DNA of 64,000 nucleotides from Rhizobium sp. ZPR4 (GTDB taxonomy: Bacteria; Pseudomonadota; Alphaproteobacteria; Rhizobiales; Rhizobiaceae). Position 1 is the stretch's first letter. Every line of letters begins with the position of its first letter. Shown in pieces: positions 17,245-25,943 of this stretch. The stretch is taken from contig NZ_CP157969.1 of the NCBI RefSeq assembly GCF_040215725.1, positions 248,001 to 312,000 on the forward strand. The letters run 5' to 3'. Below the pieces are notes generated by a model that searched no databases, had not been told where the DNA came from, and was given only the letters and a program-made list of their open reading frames with translations. The translations under genes were made by a program, and so were the position numbers.

Positions 17245-19137
17245 ATGAAAATTACCATTGCTAGAACGCTTATTATTTTCGGCGTCGTTGTTACCATGGG
17301 CCTCTTGGGAGCTGTTGGATTACAGCAACACGCGCTGAACCAGCTTAAGGTGAATGGGCCGATCTATGAGCAGATCGTCAATGGCAAGGATCTCGTTGCC
17401 GACATACTGCCGCCGCCGCTCTTCGTTGTGGAATCCTACATGTTGGCTCTGGAAGCCGGTGAGTTCCCCGATAGGGTGGAAGCAAATGCAGCCAAAATCG
17501 CCAAGCTTCGCGCCGATTACAATGAGAGGCGGGCCTATTGGCAGAAGTCCAGCCTGCCGCAGACGCTGAAAGATCAGCTTGCCAATGATGTACTCACCAA
17601 GTCAGATAATTTCTGGCAGGCGATGAATGACGGTGTTCTTCCCGCGCTGGCCGCCAAGGATACGTCGAGGATCAAACAACACATCGCTCGGCTGAAAGAT
17701 GCATTTCATCTGCACCAGGATGCCGTCGAACAGCTGGTCGCCAGCTCCAATGAGTTTCTGTCTGAACAAGAGGATGGAGCCCGACAAGAGATCCAGCGTT
17801 GGACGGCGCTCTCGCTCTCTGCGGCGGCCGGTGCGATTTTCTTGCTTGTTGGCGGAACACTCCTGTTGCGTCACCGGGCAATCGCACCCCTGGAAACCAT
17901 GCGCGCTTATATGAGCGTGCTGGCGGACGGGGACTATAGCAAGGACGTGCCGCATTCCAACCGCCCGGATGAAATCGGCGCGATGGCAAAGTCGGTTGCG
18001 GTATTCAAGACAAAAGCGGAAGAAAATCGCAGGCTCGAGGCCCAGGCAGAGGCCAATCGCCGGACTTCCGAACATGAACGCACGGAGCAGGAAAGTGTTC
18101 AGAGGCAGCAATCCACGGATATCAAGTTCGCCGTCGATGCCCTGGCGCATGGGCTGCATCAGCTTGCCAGCGGCAATCTTACCCATCGCATCGCGGACGC
18201 CTTCACCCCGCAGCTCGACACCGTGCGCCTGGATTTCAACGCCGCCCTGGAGCAGCTCCAGGATACTCTTCGGACGATCGGAAGAAATGCGCACGTGATC
18301 GCGGCAAGCTCCGATCAGGTAAAGGTGGCAACCGACGATCTCTACAAGCGAACCGAACGACAGGCAGCTTCGGTTGAAGAAACCGCAGCTGCGCTGGAGC
18401 AACTGACCACGACAGTCGCAAACTCAAGCCAACGCGCCGATGATGCCGGCCGCCTGGCCGCTACCGCTCATGAAAACGCGGAAAAATCCGGTCATATTGT
18501 CGGCCGTGCGATTGCCGCAATGGATGGTATCGAAGCGTCGTCGAACGAAGTTTTCAACATTATCGGAGTTATTGACGACATCGCTTTCCAGACGAACCTT
18601 CTGGCGTTGAATGCGGGAGTCGAAGCCGCGCGCGCCGGCGACGCCGGTAAGGGCTTTGCCGTCGTCGCACAGGAGGTCCGCGAGCTTGCGCAACGCTCGG
18701 CGCATGCCGCTAAGGAAATAAAGACCTTGATCAGCGCCTCCGGGGAGCAGGTCAAAAGAGGCGTGGCTCTTGTTGCCGAAACCGGCCAAGCGCTTGGTCA
18801 AATCGGGCAGCAAGTCGAAGAGGTCAACCTCAATGTCGCCGCAATCGTCGATGCGTCGCGAGAACAAGCAACGGGTCTCAAGGAAATCAATCTGGCGCTG
18901 AATACGATTGATCAGGGCACGCAGCAGAATGCTGCCATGGTTGAAGAATCCAATGCCGCAAGCCAACGCCTTGCAAAAGAAGCAGAAGCTCTTTTCGATC
19001 TGCTCGGCCGTTTTAAGACCGGCGAAACGTCACAATCGGCAAGTGTTGCTACCGGCTTCAGACGACAGGAACGCCAAGCGGCAGCGTCACCACTACCTGG
19101 CTTCGGCCGCACGGCGATTCGTGCCTATGGAAGCTAG
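17245..19137 (+). CDS. Methyl-accepting chemotaxis protein
   Basis: The 630-residue product has an N-terminal membrane helix (residues ~7-27), a ~160-residue periplasmic helical sensor domain, and a second helix (~191-211). HAMP domains follow (APLETMRAYMSVLADGDY and LASGNLTHRI segments). The long signalling coiled coil carries the invariant hairpin tip IDDIAFQTNLLALNAGVEAARAGDAGKGFAVVAQEVR. It senses an extracellular ligand and feeds the CheA/CheW array at the inner membrane. The extreme C-terminus lacks an acidic CheR-docking pentapeptide. No chemotaxis genes are adjacent, so it is an orphan receptor with unknown ligand. Confidence 0.95.
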   Translation: MKITIARTLIIFGVVVTMGLLGAVGLQQHALNQLKVNGPIYEQIVNGKDLVADILPPPLFVVESYMLALEAGEFPDRVEANAAKIAKLRADYNERRAYWQKSSLPQTLKDQLANDVLTKSDNFWQAMNDGVLPALAAKDTSRIKQHIARLKDAFHLHQDAVEQLVASSNEFLSEQEDGARQEIQRWTALSLSAAAGAIFLLVGGTLLLRHRAIAPLETMRAYMSVLADGDYSKDVPHSNRPDEIGAMAKSVAVFKTKAEENRRLEAQAEANRRTSEHERTEQESVQRQQSTDIKFAVDALAHGLHQLASGNLTHRIADAFTPQLDTVRLDFNAALEQLQDTLRTIGRNAHVIAASSDQVKVATDDLYKRTERQAASVEETAAALEQLTTTVANSSQRADDAGRLAATAHENAEKSGHIVGRAIAAMDGIEASSNEVFNIIGVIDDIAFQTNLLALNAGVEAARAGDAGKGFAVVAQEVRELAQRSAHAAKEIKTLISASGEQVKRGVALVAETGQALGQIGQQVEEVNLNVAAIVDASREQATGLKEINLALNTIDQGTQQNAAMVEESNAASQRLAKEAEALFDLLGRFKTGETSQSASVATGFRRQERQAAASPLPGFGRTAIRAYGS

Positions 19138-19401
19138 ATGACAGCCGATCGTGATCATCAGTTGCCTATAGCCTCCGGACAGAGCCAAGCTACGAAGCTC
19201 CTGATGACCTGCGCCTCAAGTTCTTCCTCCAGCGAGGCGGGTGATCCTTATCACAAACTCGTTAGCCCTATTAGATCTTTAGCAGCTCGCCCAACACACG
19301 ATCCTTCCCTCTGCAGAGATTATGAATTTCTGACTGATCACGTTGATCCATAAAAGCCCCAAAAGACGCTTTGCTATTGAAAGAATCGAACCTACGCACC
19401 A
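19138..19401. other. Intergenic region after the chemoreceptor gene
   Basis: No gene-like content was recognised here. With the pseudogene at 19402-19680 and the stretch to 19955, this makes a gene-poor gap of about 800 bases that is somewhat AT-richer than its neighbours. Confidence 0.5.
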
Positions 19402-19680
19402 TCAAGCGTGAGAGCTAAACGATTGAAATACAAAAATTTCGGCAGAATCGCGCAAGGATGTCATTTCATCGTCTCCGCTGGTGTTGGTGCGCCCGTAGGT
19501 GCCTGCTGAAATGCCGTAAAAACCGACTTCGGACTTATCGAGATGATCGTGGGCGCTCCATGCGCTTAGAACATAATTAAGCACCTGACCACGGGACGGT
19601 TTATCAACCAACGCTTCATGCGGTCGCTGGTATCCTTGTGATTGTCTCTCAGATAGGTCAGCGAAACTGCAACAATTCTA
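19402..19680 (-). pseudogene. Broken alpha/beta-hydrolase (dienelactone-hydrolase-like) fragment
   Basis: On the reverse strand one frame (19680 down to ~19600) reads VAVSLTYLRDNHKDTSDRMK and then runs into a stop. The adjacent frame continues with LVDKPSRGQVLNYVLSAW and LDKSEVGFYGISAGTYG. The latter contains the GxSxG-type nucleophile elbow (GISAG) preceded by the usual D-K-x-x-x-G-F-Y-G strand. The two halves together follow the order of predicted dienelactone hydrolases (DN-x-D, R/KP...LD...G-x-SAG). After GTYG the similarity is lost. So this is a small decayed remnant with at least one frameshift and both ends missing. Confidence 0.55.
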
Positions 19681-19955
19681 TGCCGAGCAAGCAATGTTGC
19701 TGTATCGGATCGGTCGCCGTACCAGCCTGCATCTCCGTGTAAACGCCACCAAGAAAACCGTTAAAACAAGCCTTAACAAGATGGTCATGCAAACATCTGC
19801 GGACGGGCTGCAGCAACATGGAGGGCCATGCGCAATGCTCCCGTTCGACGTTTGATGTTAAAAATACTGTCTAAGAGTCGAGATATCGCATTCAGTATTG
19901 CGCGTTGCAGTTGATGCGATAACATGCATCTGGCTATTTTTTGGGGTGAGTACCG
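19681..19955. other. Upstream region of the ClpP-fold protein gene
   Basis: About 275 bases without a recognisable gene. GGGGTGAG lies about 6 bases before the GTG start at 19956 and supports translation of the next gene. Confidence 0.5.
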
Positions 19956-21689
19956 GTGTTCCTGCGTCAATCCATTCTGGCCATCGTGGCATCCGCAACC
20001 TTGTTCGGCGCGGCGCATGCAGACATGACGATACAGCGCATACCAATAGAAAACGCTGCTCCCGTTCTTCTACTGAAGGGTGAATTCAGCCAATCCGACG
20101 ATCCGCAGCAGCTCTCCCGGGAGGTCACAGCAAGCGGCGCCAAAGCCGTTACCTTTGACAGCAACGGCGGCAACATCCTTGCAGCCATGGCCTACGGCAG
20201 GATGATCCGGTCGCTCGGCCTGGCGACCTTTCAGCTGCGTGCCAGCCAATGCGCATCCGCCTGCACGCTGGCATTCGTCGGCGGGGTGATCCGCCAAGCA
20301 GAGCCGGGTGCCATCGGTGTTCATCAATCTTCGTTTGCGCCAGGGGCCGGGCTCGACGGTCCCACTGCCGTAGCTGCGATACAGACGATGACCGCGCAGA
20401 TAATGTCGTATTTTACGGAGATGGGCGTCGATCCGAAGCTGCTTCAAGTCAGCCTCTCCGTACCCAGCGACGATATGCGATATCTTACCGCCAGCGAAAT
20501 GCAGAACTATGGTGTGACCTTCGGCAACCTCAACGATATAGCCGGTCGGCTTGCCGTAGCAGGAGCGGCTGTGCCGGCAGTTTCCTCTTCCGCGACGCAT
20601 GAACCTGCAGCACAGACAGACGAGCAGAAGGCCAGGGCCTTCATATCTGCCTACTATGACGCCTGGTCTCACGGAAACCCCGACGCGGTCGCATTCATGG
20701 AAAAGGCGTATGGCGATACCGTGGACTTCTACGGGAAAGCGACACCCAAAGCCGAGGTGGTGACTGCAAAGCGTGACTTTGCGACACGATGGCCCATCAG
20801 GGCCTACAGCGAAAGACCACAGTCTCTGAGGATCAACTGTTCGAATACTTGTAGTATCGAAGGAAATGTCGATTGGTACGCAAAGCGCGCCGGCGATCGC
20901 ATATCATCGGGGACTGCGGAGTTCTTCTTCGTCTGGGACCAGAAGACGGGTACGATCGTATCGGAGAGCGGCAAGGTTAGCGAGACGGATAAGGGAGCCT
21001 CCGCGCCGGTCCGCCTCATATCGCAGTGGCAAGAGCAAAACGGAGCATGCCGCGGCGGTAGCGGAGATTCGGCTGACACTCTGCCAGCCTGTGACAGGCG
21101 CGAGCGCATCGCAGCGAAGCTTCAGACTGTTGGCTGGTGCCTCGGCCGCGAAGGCGAGTATGGTTATCAGATGGACTGGCATGCGTGTGATGTCCCATCA
21201 TCTCAGCAAGTAGCTGCAGGCGCCAACGCATCAGCCGTATCAAGTACGATGCGCAAAAACCCTTCCGACTTTCCGATCTCAGGTCGATTTGCCGGGAAGA
21301 CGAGCCTGCCGGATTTCAAGGGACGAGATCACCAGTTCAATTCCTTCAGAACTCGCATCCGCGACGGCATGCGCCAAGGTCCCAACTTTGCGGGACACTA
21401 TACCCTTATTCAGATCGGCTGCGGAACGGGATGCTCCTTCGCGATCGTTGCCGACAACAAGACTGGCCGACCGGCGAGCTTTCCACGCGGCGGCGAAGCG
21501 AACATGTATCTTGCGTTGGATTATCGTCTCGAAAGCCGCCTGCTTGCGGCTCAATGGTTCAGCTACGATTCCGGTCGCTGCTTCCTTGAGTATTTCGATT
21601 TTGATCGAGACGAATGGAAGCCCCTGACGAAGGCCGACATCGGAAATAACGACACCTGTTACAAGACGATCGAAGAAAATCTTCGCTGA
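19956..21689 (+). CDS. Multidomain periplasmic protein with ClpP/crotonase-like N-terminal domain
   Basis: The 577-residue product has a signal peptide (MFLRQSILAIVASATLFGAAHA, cut before DMTIQ). A first domain at ~30-190 resembles the predicted periplasmic ClpP-like family (COG3904 type): FDSNGGNILAAMAYGRMIR gives the oxyanion loop, and ASQCASACTLAFVGG carries the Ser-Ala-Cys expected at the nucleophile position. A linker leads to a region around 210-320 that looks like an NTF2/SnoaL-type fold (AFISAYYDAWSHGNPDAVAFM). The last ~160 residues contain YTLIQIGCGTGCSFAIV and a Cys-rich pattern of an uncharacterised domain. I use the GTG start because of the nearby GGGGTGAG. Peptidase activity is possible but not shown. 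Confidence 0.72.
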   Translation: MFLRQSILAIVASATLFGAAHADMTIQRIPIENAAPVLLLKGEFSQSDDPQQLSREVTASGAKAVTFDSNGGNILAAMAYGRMIRSLGLATFQLRASQCASACTLAFVGGVIRQAEPGAIGVHQSSFAPGAGLDGPTAVAAIQTMTAQIMSYFTEMGVDPKLLQVSLSVPSDDMRYLTASEMQNYGVTFGNLNDIAGRLAVAGAAVPAVSSSATHEPAAQTDEQKARAFISAYYDAWSHGNPDAVAFMEKAYGDTVDFYGKATPKAEVVTAKRDFATRWPIRAYSERPQSLRINCSNTCSIEGNVDWYAKRAGDRISSGTAEFFFVWDQKTGTIVSESGKVSETDKGASAPVRLISQWQEQNGACRGGSGDSADTLPACDRRERIAAKLQTVGWCLGREGEYGYQMDWHACDVPSSQQVAAGANASAVSSTMRKNPSDFPISGRFAGKTSLPDFKGRDHQFNSFRTRIRDGMRQGPNFAGHYTLIQIGCGTGCSFAIVADNKTGRPASFPRGGEANMYLALDYRLESRLLAAQWFSYDSGRCFLEYFDFDRDEWKPLTKADIGNNDTCYKTIEENLR

Positions 21690-21718
21690 CCCCGCGCGGT
21701 GCCGGAGAGGAAAAACGG

Positions 21719-22615
21719 TTATCTGAGGCTCGAGCCGTCTCCACCCGTGTCCCGAGCTCCACGCGGCTGGCTTGCACCGCCCGTCGATGTGGGATCTGCG
21801 GGACGGGCACTCTCGACATAGAGACCATACCGGGTGCCGTAGCCTGCAACGCTCAAGCGCATGCCGGGTGCAAGGCTCTGTCTAAAGCTATCCGGAAAAC
21901 CGCACAGTTCTCTGAACATCAAGGGCAATCCCTCAAGCTTGATCGGTCGGCGGCAGCCTTTGCTCTCAAAGCCGTCGATTTGCACCACCGTATAAGGCAG
22001 CTCTACATGGGCGCCGGTGAACAGTGGGAAGATCATTGGAATGATCAGAATGGCGATATTCCTACCGGACACAAAGGCAAGCAATGCCGCGCCGCCAATG
22101 ATAATCGGATAGTCGCCCCAAAGCTCTTGATATTTGCGCAGTACCAGAACATAGACCGCAGCCGATACCAGGCCGATAGCAAGGCTCGGTTTACTCATTA
22201 GTGCCGCCCACTCCGTCGACGGCAGGAATAGTGGAATGAATACGCCGACGACCATTGGCACCGCGACACCGACCAGTACCCAAAGCCAAAGCAATTTGCG
22301 CGCAATCCAAGGAAGCTGCCGTCGTGCCGAACGCTGCTCGTCACGTGTTCTCGCTGGCCTATTCGCCGCGATAATACGCCTGGCCTCTGCAGCGGTCATA
22401 GCATGCGGGTAACGCGGTGGCATCTCGATCTTCCCCGATGCAATCCAGCGCTTGATTTGGTTGATCTGCTTATCCGAAGCAGGTTCATGGGCCTTGATCC
22501 AGGCCGACAGCTCTTTGTCGTCGCCGAGCGCACCGTCCGGGATCGCCTGATTTATGCGCAATGCAATCCATTTAGCACGCTCGACTTTTGTCGAGGAAGG
22601 GCGACGCACCGTCAT
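21719..22615 (-). CDS. Hypothetical membrane protein
   Basis: The 298-residue product has a basic soluble N-terminus (~105 residues) with a helical AWIKAHEPASDKQINQIKRW segment. Three or four membrane helices follow (ILWLWVLVGVAVPMVVGVF-like at ~112-132, ~140-162, ~170-195). A C-terminal soluble part has paired cysteines (ESKGCRRPIKLEGL and FRELCGFP). It is convergent with the preceding gene, separated by 29 bases. I recognise no family and would not assign a function; the length, codon use and membrane pattern support a real gene. Confidence 0.65.
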   Translation of the reverse strand: MTVRRPSSTKVERAKWIALRINQAIPDGALGDDKELSAWIKAHEPASDKQINQIKRWIASGKIEMPPRYPHAMTAAEARRIIAANRPARTRDEQRSARRQLPWIARKLLWLWVLVGVAVPMVVGVFIPLFLPSTEWAALMSKPSLAIGLVSAAVYVLVLRKYQELWGDYPIIIGGAALLAFVSGRNIAILIIPMIFPLFTGAHVELPYTVVQIDGFESKGCRRPIKLEGLPLMFRELCGFPDSFRQSLAPGMRLSVAGYGTRYGLYVESARPADPTSTGGASQPRGARDTGGDGSSLR

Positions 22616-23189
22616 GTGTTTGCGCCGGCCTCATCAGGCATTTCAATATTGCACGTCTTCATGAGCGAATTGCGTCCTCCCGACCGAATCCCGTTACGAT
22701 TGCGTGGTCAGTTTATGGTGAACGAGCGGCACCAGTACAATACCTTGATCTCCAAAACCGCTGTTGGCGTGCGAATTTGAGAGCGAGCGTTGGCGAGCCA
22801 GGTTTCTGAACAGGTCGGCCCCACACCTTCCGGCATGGCCATAGGCCGTCATCGAGGAGCTCCAGGGGCGTGTAACAACATCGTTGCGCCAATGGTTATG
22901 GCGGCCATGATAAGAAGAGTTGCGAAAGTCAGGCCGTTGATTACGGTGAAGGGATAGTGGCGCGATAACGATTGAAAGCATGGAGCCAGCTTTCTGCGCT
23001 CGATGAATGTTGCACTGCGATCAGTGATGCCAGGCTGCGCCACCGATTTGCCACTTACCGGAGCTTGCAAGTGTACCATCTTGGTTGGCGGACTTTCGCT
23101 TAAGGGTATAAGGAGCCGTCCATAATTGCCTGCTATGCGAGCTGAGTTGGTGCGAGGACTGATCGGAATTATCAATCAGCACTAAAGAT
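22616..23189. other. Region between the membrane protein gene and the ISL3 element
   Basis: 574 bases containing at most one small reverse-strand gene (22849-23175). Nothing else here resembles a known family. Confidence 0.45.
22849..23175 (-). CDS. Possible small single-span membrane protein
   Basis: A 108-codon reverse-strand frame ends with a convincing transmembrane helix (FTVINGLTFATLLIMAAITIG) preceded by a basic, soluble N-terminus, the layout of a tail-anchored protein. An internal ATG (MVHLQAPVSG) could be the true start. No clear ribosome-binding site, no family match and a position next to an IS end keep confidence low; it may be a chance frame. Confidence 0.3.
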   Translation of the reverse strand: MIIPISPRTNSARIAGNYGRLLIPLSESPPTKMVHLQAPVSGKSVAQPGITDRSATFIERRKLAPCFQSLSRHYPFTVINGLTFATLLIMAAITIGATMLLHAPGAPR

Positions 23190-23211
23190 TGGCTCTGACT
23201 CAGTTTTGCTG
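23190..23211 (+). repeat. Left terminal inverted repeat of the ISL3 element
   Basis: TGGCTCTGACTCAGTTTTGC and the following TG match the reverse complement of the right end at 20 of 22 positions. The first transposase codon follows 45 bases later. Confidence 0.75.
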
Positions 23212-23255
23212 CTGTCGCGAACGAGGCTTTCTCTGATTCATCGGAGGATCAGCCA

Positions 23256-24810
23256 ATGCAACATCGATTTTCGCATGCGAGCCTCGCACCGGCCGGCTTT
23301 GCAGTAGAAACTGTGAATGTTGCTTCGGAGTGCGTTCAAGTTCGGCTGCGATCACGCCATGCCTCAGCAGTTTGTCCCGACTGCGGGCGGTTAAGCCAGC
23401 GTATTCAAAGTCGATATGTACGCCGGCCCGCTGACCTACCGCTAAGCGGCCGGCGAGTAAAACTGATGATCGTAGCGCGCCGGTTTTGGTGCGATGCCGT
23501 TCTTGGCGGCCGACGCATTTTCTGCGAGCAGTTCGACAAAGGCGTGTTGGCTCGCTACGGCCGCCGCATTCAGTGGCTTGAGACGATCATCCATCATCTT
23601 GGTCTGGCGCTCGGCGGCAGACCTGCCGCAGCTTTCGCCGACCGTCTGATGATGCCGGTTAGCAACGACACACTGCTTCGGGTGGTTCGCCGCCGTATCG
23701 CTTGATCAGAGCGATGAGCTGACCGTCATCGGCATTGATGATTTCGCCTTCAGACGCGGCCAAACCTATGGAACAATCGTTTGCGACCTGGAGCGCCGTA
23801 GGCCAATCAGGCTGCTGCCGGATCGGGCGCTGGATACGTCACGGACATGGCTCGCCGGCCACAAGTCGATATCGATCGTCGCCCGTGATCGGGGTGGCGG
23901 CTATGGTGAGGCCATAGCGAAGGCTTTGCCCGATGCTGCACAGGTCGCCGATCGCTGGCACCTGATGGAGAATTCCAGTCGGGCCTTTCCCGCTGCGGTT
24001 GGCAAGTCGATGCGCCAGATCCGGCAAGCCGTTGGCAGTAATGTCGTTGATCCTAAGCTTCTGACCTACGCAGAGAGGCTGCAGTACGAAGGATATCTCC
24101 GCCGCCAGGAAACGAACGAGGCAATTCGGGAACTATCAAAGAACGGAACTTCAATTCGACAGATCGTTCGCCAAACTGGTCATAGCCGGAAGCTTGTCCG
24201 CGACGTCCTGAGAGGACAGCGCCTCGATGTCTTCCGTACACGGCTCAGTTCCCTGGATAGCTGGCTGCCCTGGCTCAATAGCCGCTGGGAAGACGGAGCA
24301 AGGAATGCCCTGGCACTCTGGCGGGAGATGAAAGCAAAAGGCTTTTCGGGGCAGAGCGGCGTGATCTCACAATGGGCTCAGCGTCGACGTCTTGCGCAGA
24401 GGGCCAACCAGAGCGGGCTTGCGCGAACGCCGTCGGCACGGGTCATCGCAAGGCTAATGACAACCGCGCGCAATGATCTCGCAAAGTCCGAAGCGATCCT
24501 GATAGCGGCGATCGAAGTAAACGTCCCAGAGCTTGTAATCGCCCGCACGGCCATTGGTGACTTCCAATCCATGATCCGGTCGAAGACCGCGTGAAAGCTC
24601 GATGAATGGCTTGAAGCTGCTAAGCACGACCCGGTCGGATCATTCGTCGGCGGCGTTGAAAAGGACCTGGATGCCGTAAGAAACGCAATCATCTCACCGT
24701 GGTCAAATGGGCAAACGGAAGGTCAGGTTACACGACTGAAACTCATCAAACGCCAGATGTACGGCAGAGCAAAGCTCGATCTCCTGCAAGCGCGGTCGAT
24801 CGGCGCATAG
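23256..24810 (+). pseudogene. ISL3-family transposase, frameshifted and with an in-frame stop
   Basis: The first frame (23256-23705) encodes the N-terminal zinc-finger part (VCPDCGRLSQRIQSRYVRRP) and ends RRRIA-stop. The protein then continues one frame over, from about 23710 (DELTVIGIDDFAFRRGQTYG, the first catalytic Asp region), through VADRWHLMEN and an HTH-like segment IRELSKNGTSIRQIVRQTGHSRK. A TGA at 24592-24594 interrupts it. In the same frame the expected C-terminus resumes as KLDEWLEAAKHDPVGSFVGG and ends with ISPWSNGQTEGQVTRLKLIK, the conserved DDE-type glutamate region, to a stop at 24810. Reconstructed length would be about 517 residues, normal for ISL3. Confidence 0.85.
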
Positions 24811-24824
24811 GAGGAATTCTACGT

Positions 24825-24846
24825 CAGCAAAAGTGCGTCAGAGCCA
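24825..24846 (-). repeat. Right terminal inverted repeat of the ISL3 element
   Basis: CAGCAAAAGTGCGTCAGAGC and the following CA are the reverse complement of the left end with two mismatches. It begins 14 bases after the transposase stop. Confidence 0.75.
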
Positions 24847-24966
24847 CGCTTTGACCCAGATTTGCATTTGAGGTTGATCCATTGAGTCAGGAGGAACCCG
24901 TTGATCAACCTGCTATATCTATATCGAAACAGGGGCGCGATGAAATGTAAAACCGAGTTAAATCGC

Positions 24967-24990
24967 GGCTCTGACTCACATTTGCTGCTG
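24967..24990 (+). repeat. Additional ISL3 left-end copy
   Basis: GGCTCTGACTCACATTTGCT followed by GCTG matches the left end of the neighbouring IS at 22 of 24 positions and in the same orientation, but no transposase follows. It suggests a second, largely deleted ISL3 copy or a nested insertion. Confidence 0.65.
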
Positions 24991-25163
24991 TTGAAGATGA
25001 TGCTTCTAGATTTGATTACTTTTGAGGATGTGGGTCGACAAAAAAGGGGGAAATGCACTTGGGAAAATAATTATGAACATTAGGGAGCAGATCAAGAATA
25101 AAAGCATCACATAACCACGGGAAGCGTTGCATTAAATATTAATACCAGACATAACTCTGTACA

Positions 25164-25204
25164 TTTGAGGATTATATTGATAAATTATCAATATAATCCT
25201 CAAA
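25164..25204. repeat. Perfect 20-bp-arm palindrome
   Basis: The left arm TTTGAGGATTATATTGATAA (25164-25183) is exactly repeated as its reverse complement (25185-25204) with a single A between. Allowing one bulged T the symmetry extends to CAT on both sides. It lies 58 bases past the stop of the small reverse-strand gene at 25263. Without a T-run it is not a standard terminator; it could be an operator, a transposon-end junction or a cruciform site. Confidence 0.85.
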
Positions 25205-25262
25205 ATGAGCTATTATGTTAAAATTGAAATTATCTCATTTGCGCACTTCATCCACGAAACTC

Positions 25263-25511
25263 TCAATGCCTCCATGTAGGCCTATCAGAATATTCTTCGT
25301 CAATAATTGACAACGCCGTCGAAATATCGATCAATAGAGCTACTGTATCGGATGTTATCTTTCCGTTGTTATTCTTGTTTTCATTCTCAACTAACCGCAG
25401 TATGTTCAAAAACAAAGCGGTCTGGTCTTCATTTGACAAATAATCCCCTTGCCGGATTTCAACCATTGAATCCATAATTGAGGATCGAAGGGTATCGTTT
25501 GCTTTGTTCAT
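25263..25511 (-). CDS. Small hypothetical protein (AT-rich gene)
   Basis: The 82-residue acidic, helical product (MNKANDTLRSSIMDSMVEIR, later SNEDQTALFLNILRLVENEN) has no recognisable family. AAGGAA lies 7 bases before ATG 25511, which favours this start over a TTG two codons upstream. Base and codon use are AT-rich compared with the rest of the window, indicating recent acquisition. It sits alone between the IS remnant and the LuxR gene. Confidence 0.55.
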   Translation of the reverse strand: MNKANDTLRSSIMDSMVEIRQGDYLSNEDQTALFLNILRLVENENKNNNGKITSDTVALLIDISTALSIIDEEYSDRPTWRH

Positions 25512-25943
25512 ATCCAAATTCCTTGGTAGAATCCCATCTTAGTTATTGAACTGAGTATGAAGTGAAGGCAGCCAAACGGCAGGGATTTGCTGTTCAACAA
25601 GCGGCATGCTGGCAGCATGGAGCATAGGCGTTTTATGTGTGTCGTGCTCCTTGACGGCGAGAATATTCCGATAGCATTCGCAGTATCGGTTCATCGGCAC
25701 GGACGAACGCTTCTCATGCAAGCAGCCGACCCCCTAATTTGCGCGATCCCCTTCATTAGATGCCGAGCGACAAATGTCCTTCAATGAAACGGTGGCTATG
25801 ACAATCGGAAATTCATTTACCTCAACTAAAACGATTTGTGGGAGCAGTTTTCAACCCATCGACTTCCAATCCTCACTTGAGATTAATGGGATATACGGGC
25901 CAACGCACCGTCGGTTTCATCGCCAGTAATGGGAGGTGATTGG
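25512..25943. other. Region between the small gene and the LuxR-family gene
   Basis: About 430 bases with short overlapping frames on both strands, none with family features or a good ribosome site. GGAGGTGA precedes the LuxR start at 25944. Confidence 0.45.

Larger units (their letters stand above)
23190..24846 (+). mobile_element. Degenerate ISL3-family insertion sequence
   Basis: About 1.66 kb bounded by imperfect inverted repeats (23190-23211 and 24825-24846) and filled by one ISL3-type transposase gene broken by a frameshift and a nonsense codon. No matching 8-bp target duplication is visible immediately outside the repeats, so the ends have drifted or the element has been rearranged. 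It is probably immobile unless complemented. Confidence 0.82.
24847..25262. other. AT-rich region with an extra IS end and a long palindrome
   Basis: This 416-base stretch is clearly AT-richer than the flanking genes. It holds a third ISL3-like end (24967-24990) and a perfect long palindrome (25164-25204). I see no convincing gene. It looks like decayed mobile-element DNA. Confidence 0.55.

Noticed and set aside
23182..24853. Target-site duplication around the ISL3 element
   Set aside because: The 8 bases on each side (TAAAGATT versus ACGCTTTG for the most likely ends) do not match.
25587..25787. 66-codon forward frame in the AT-rich patch
   Set aside because: No ribosome site, no family features, and an equally long frame exists on the other strand.
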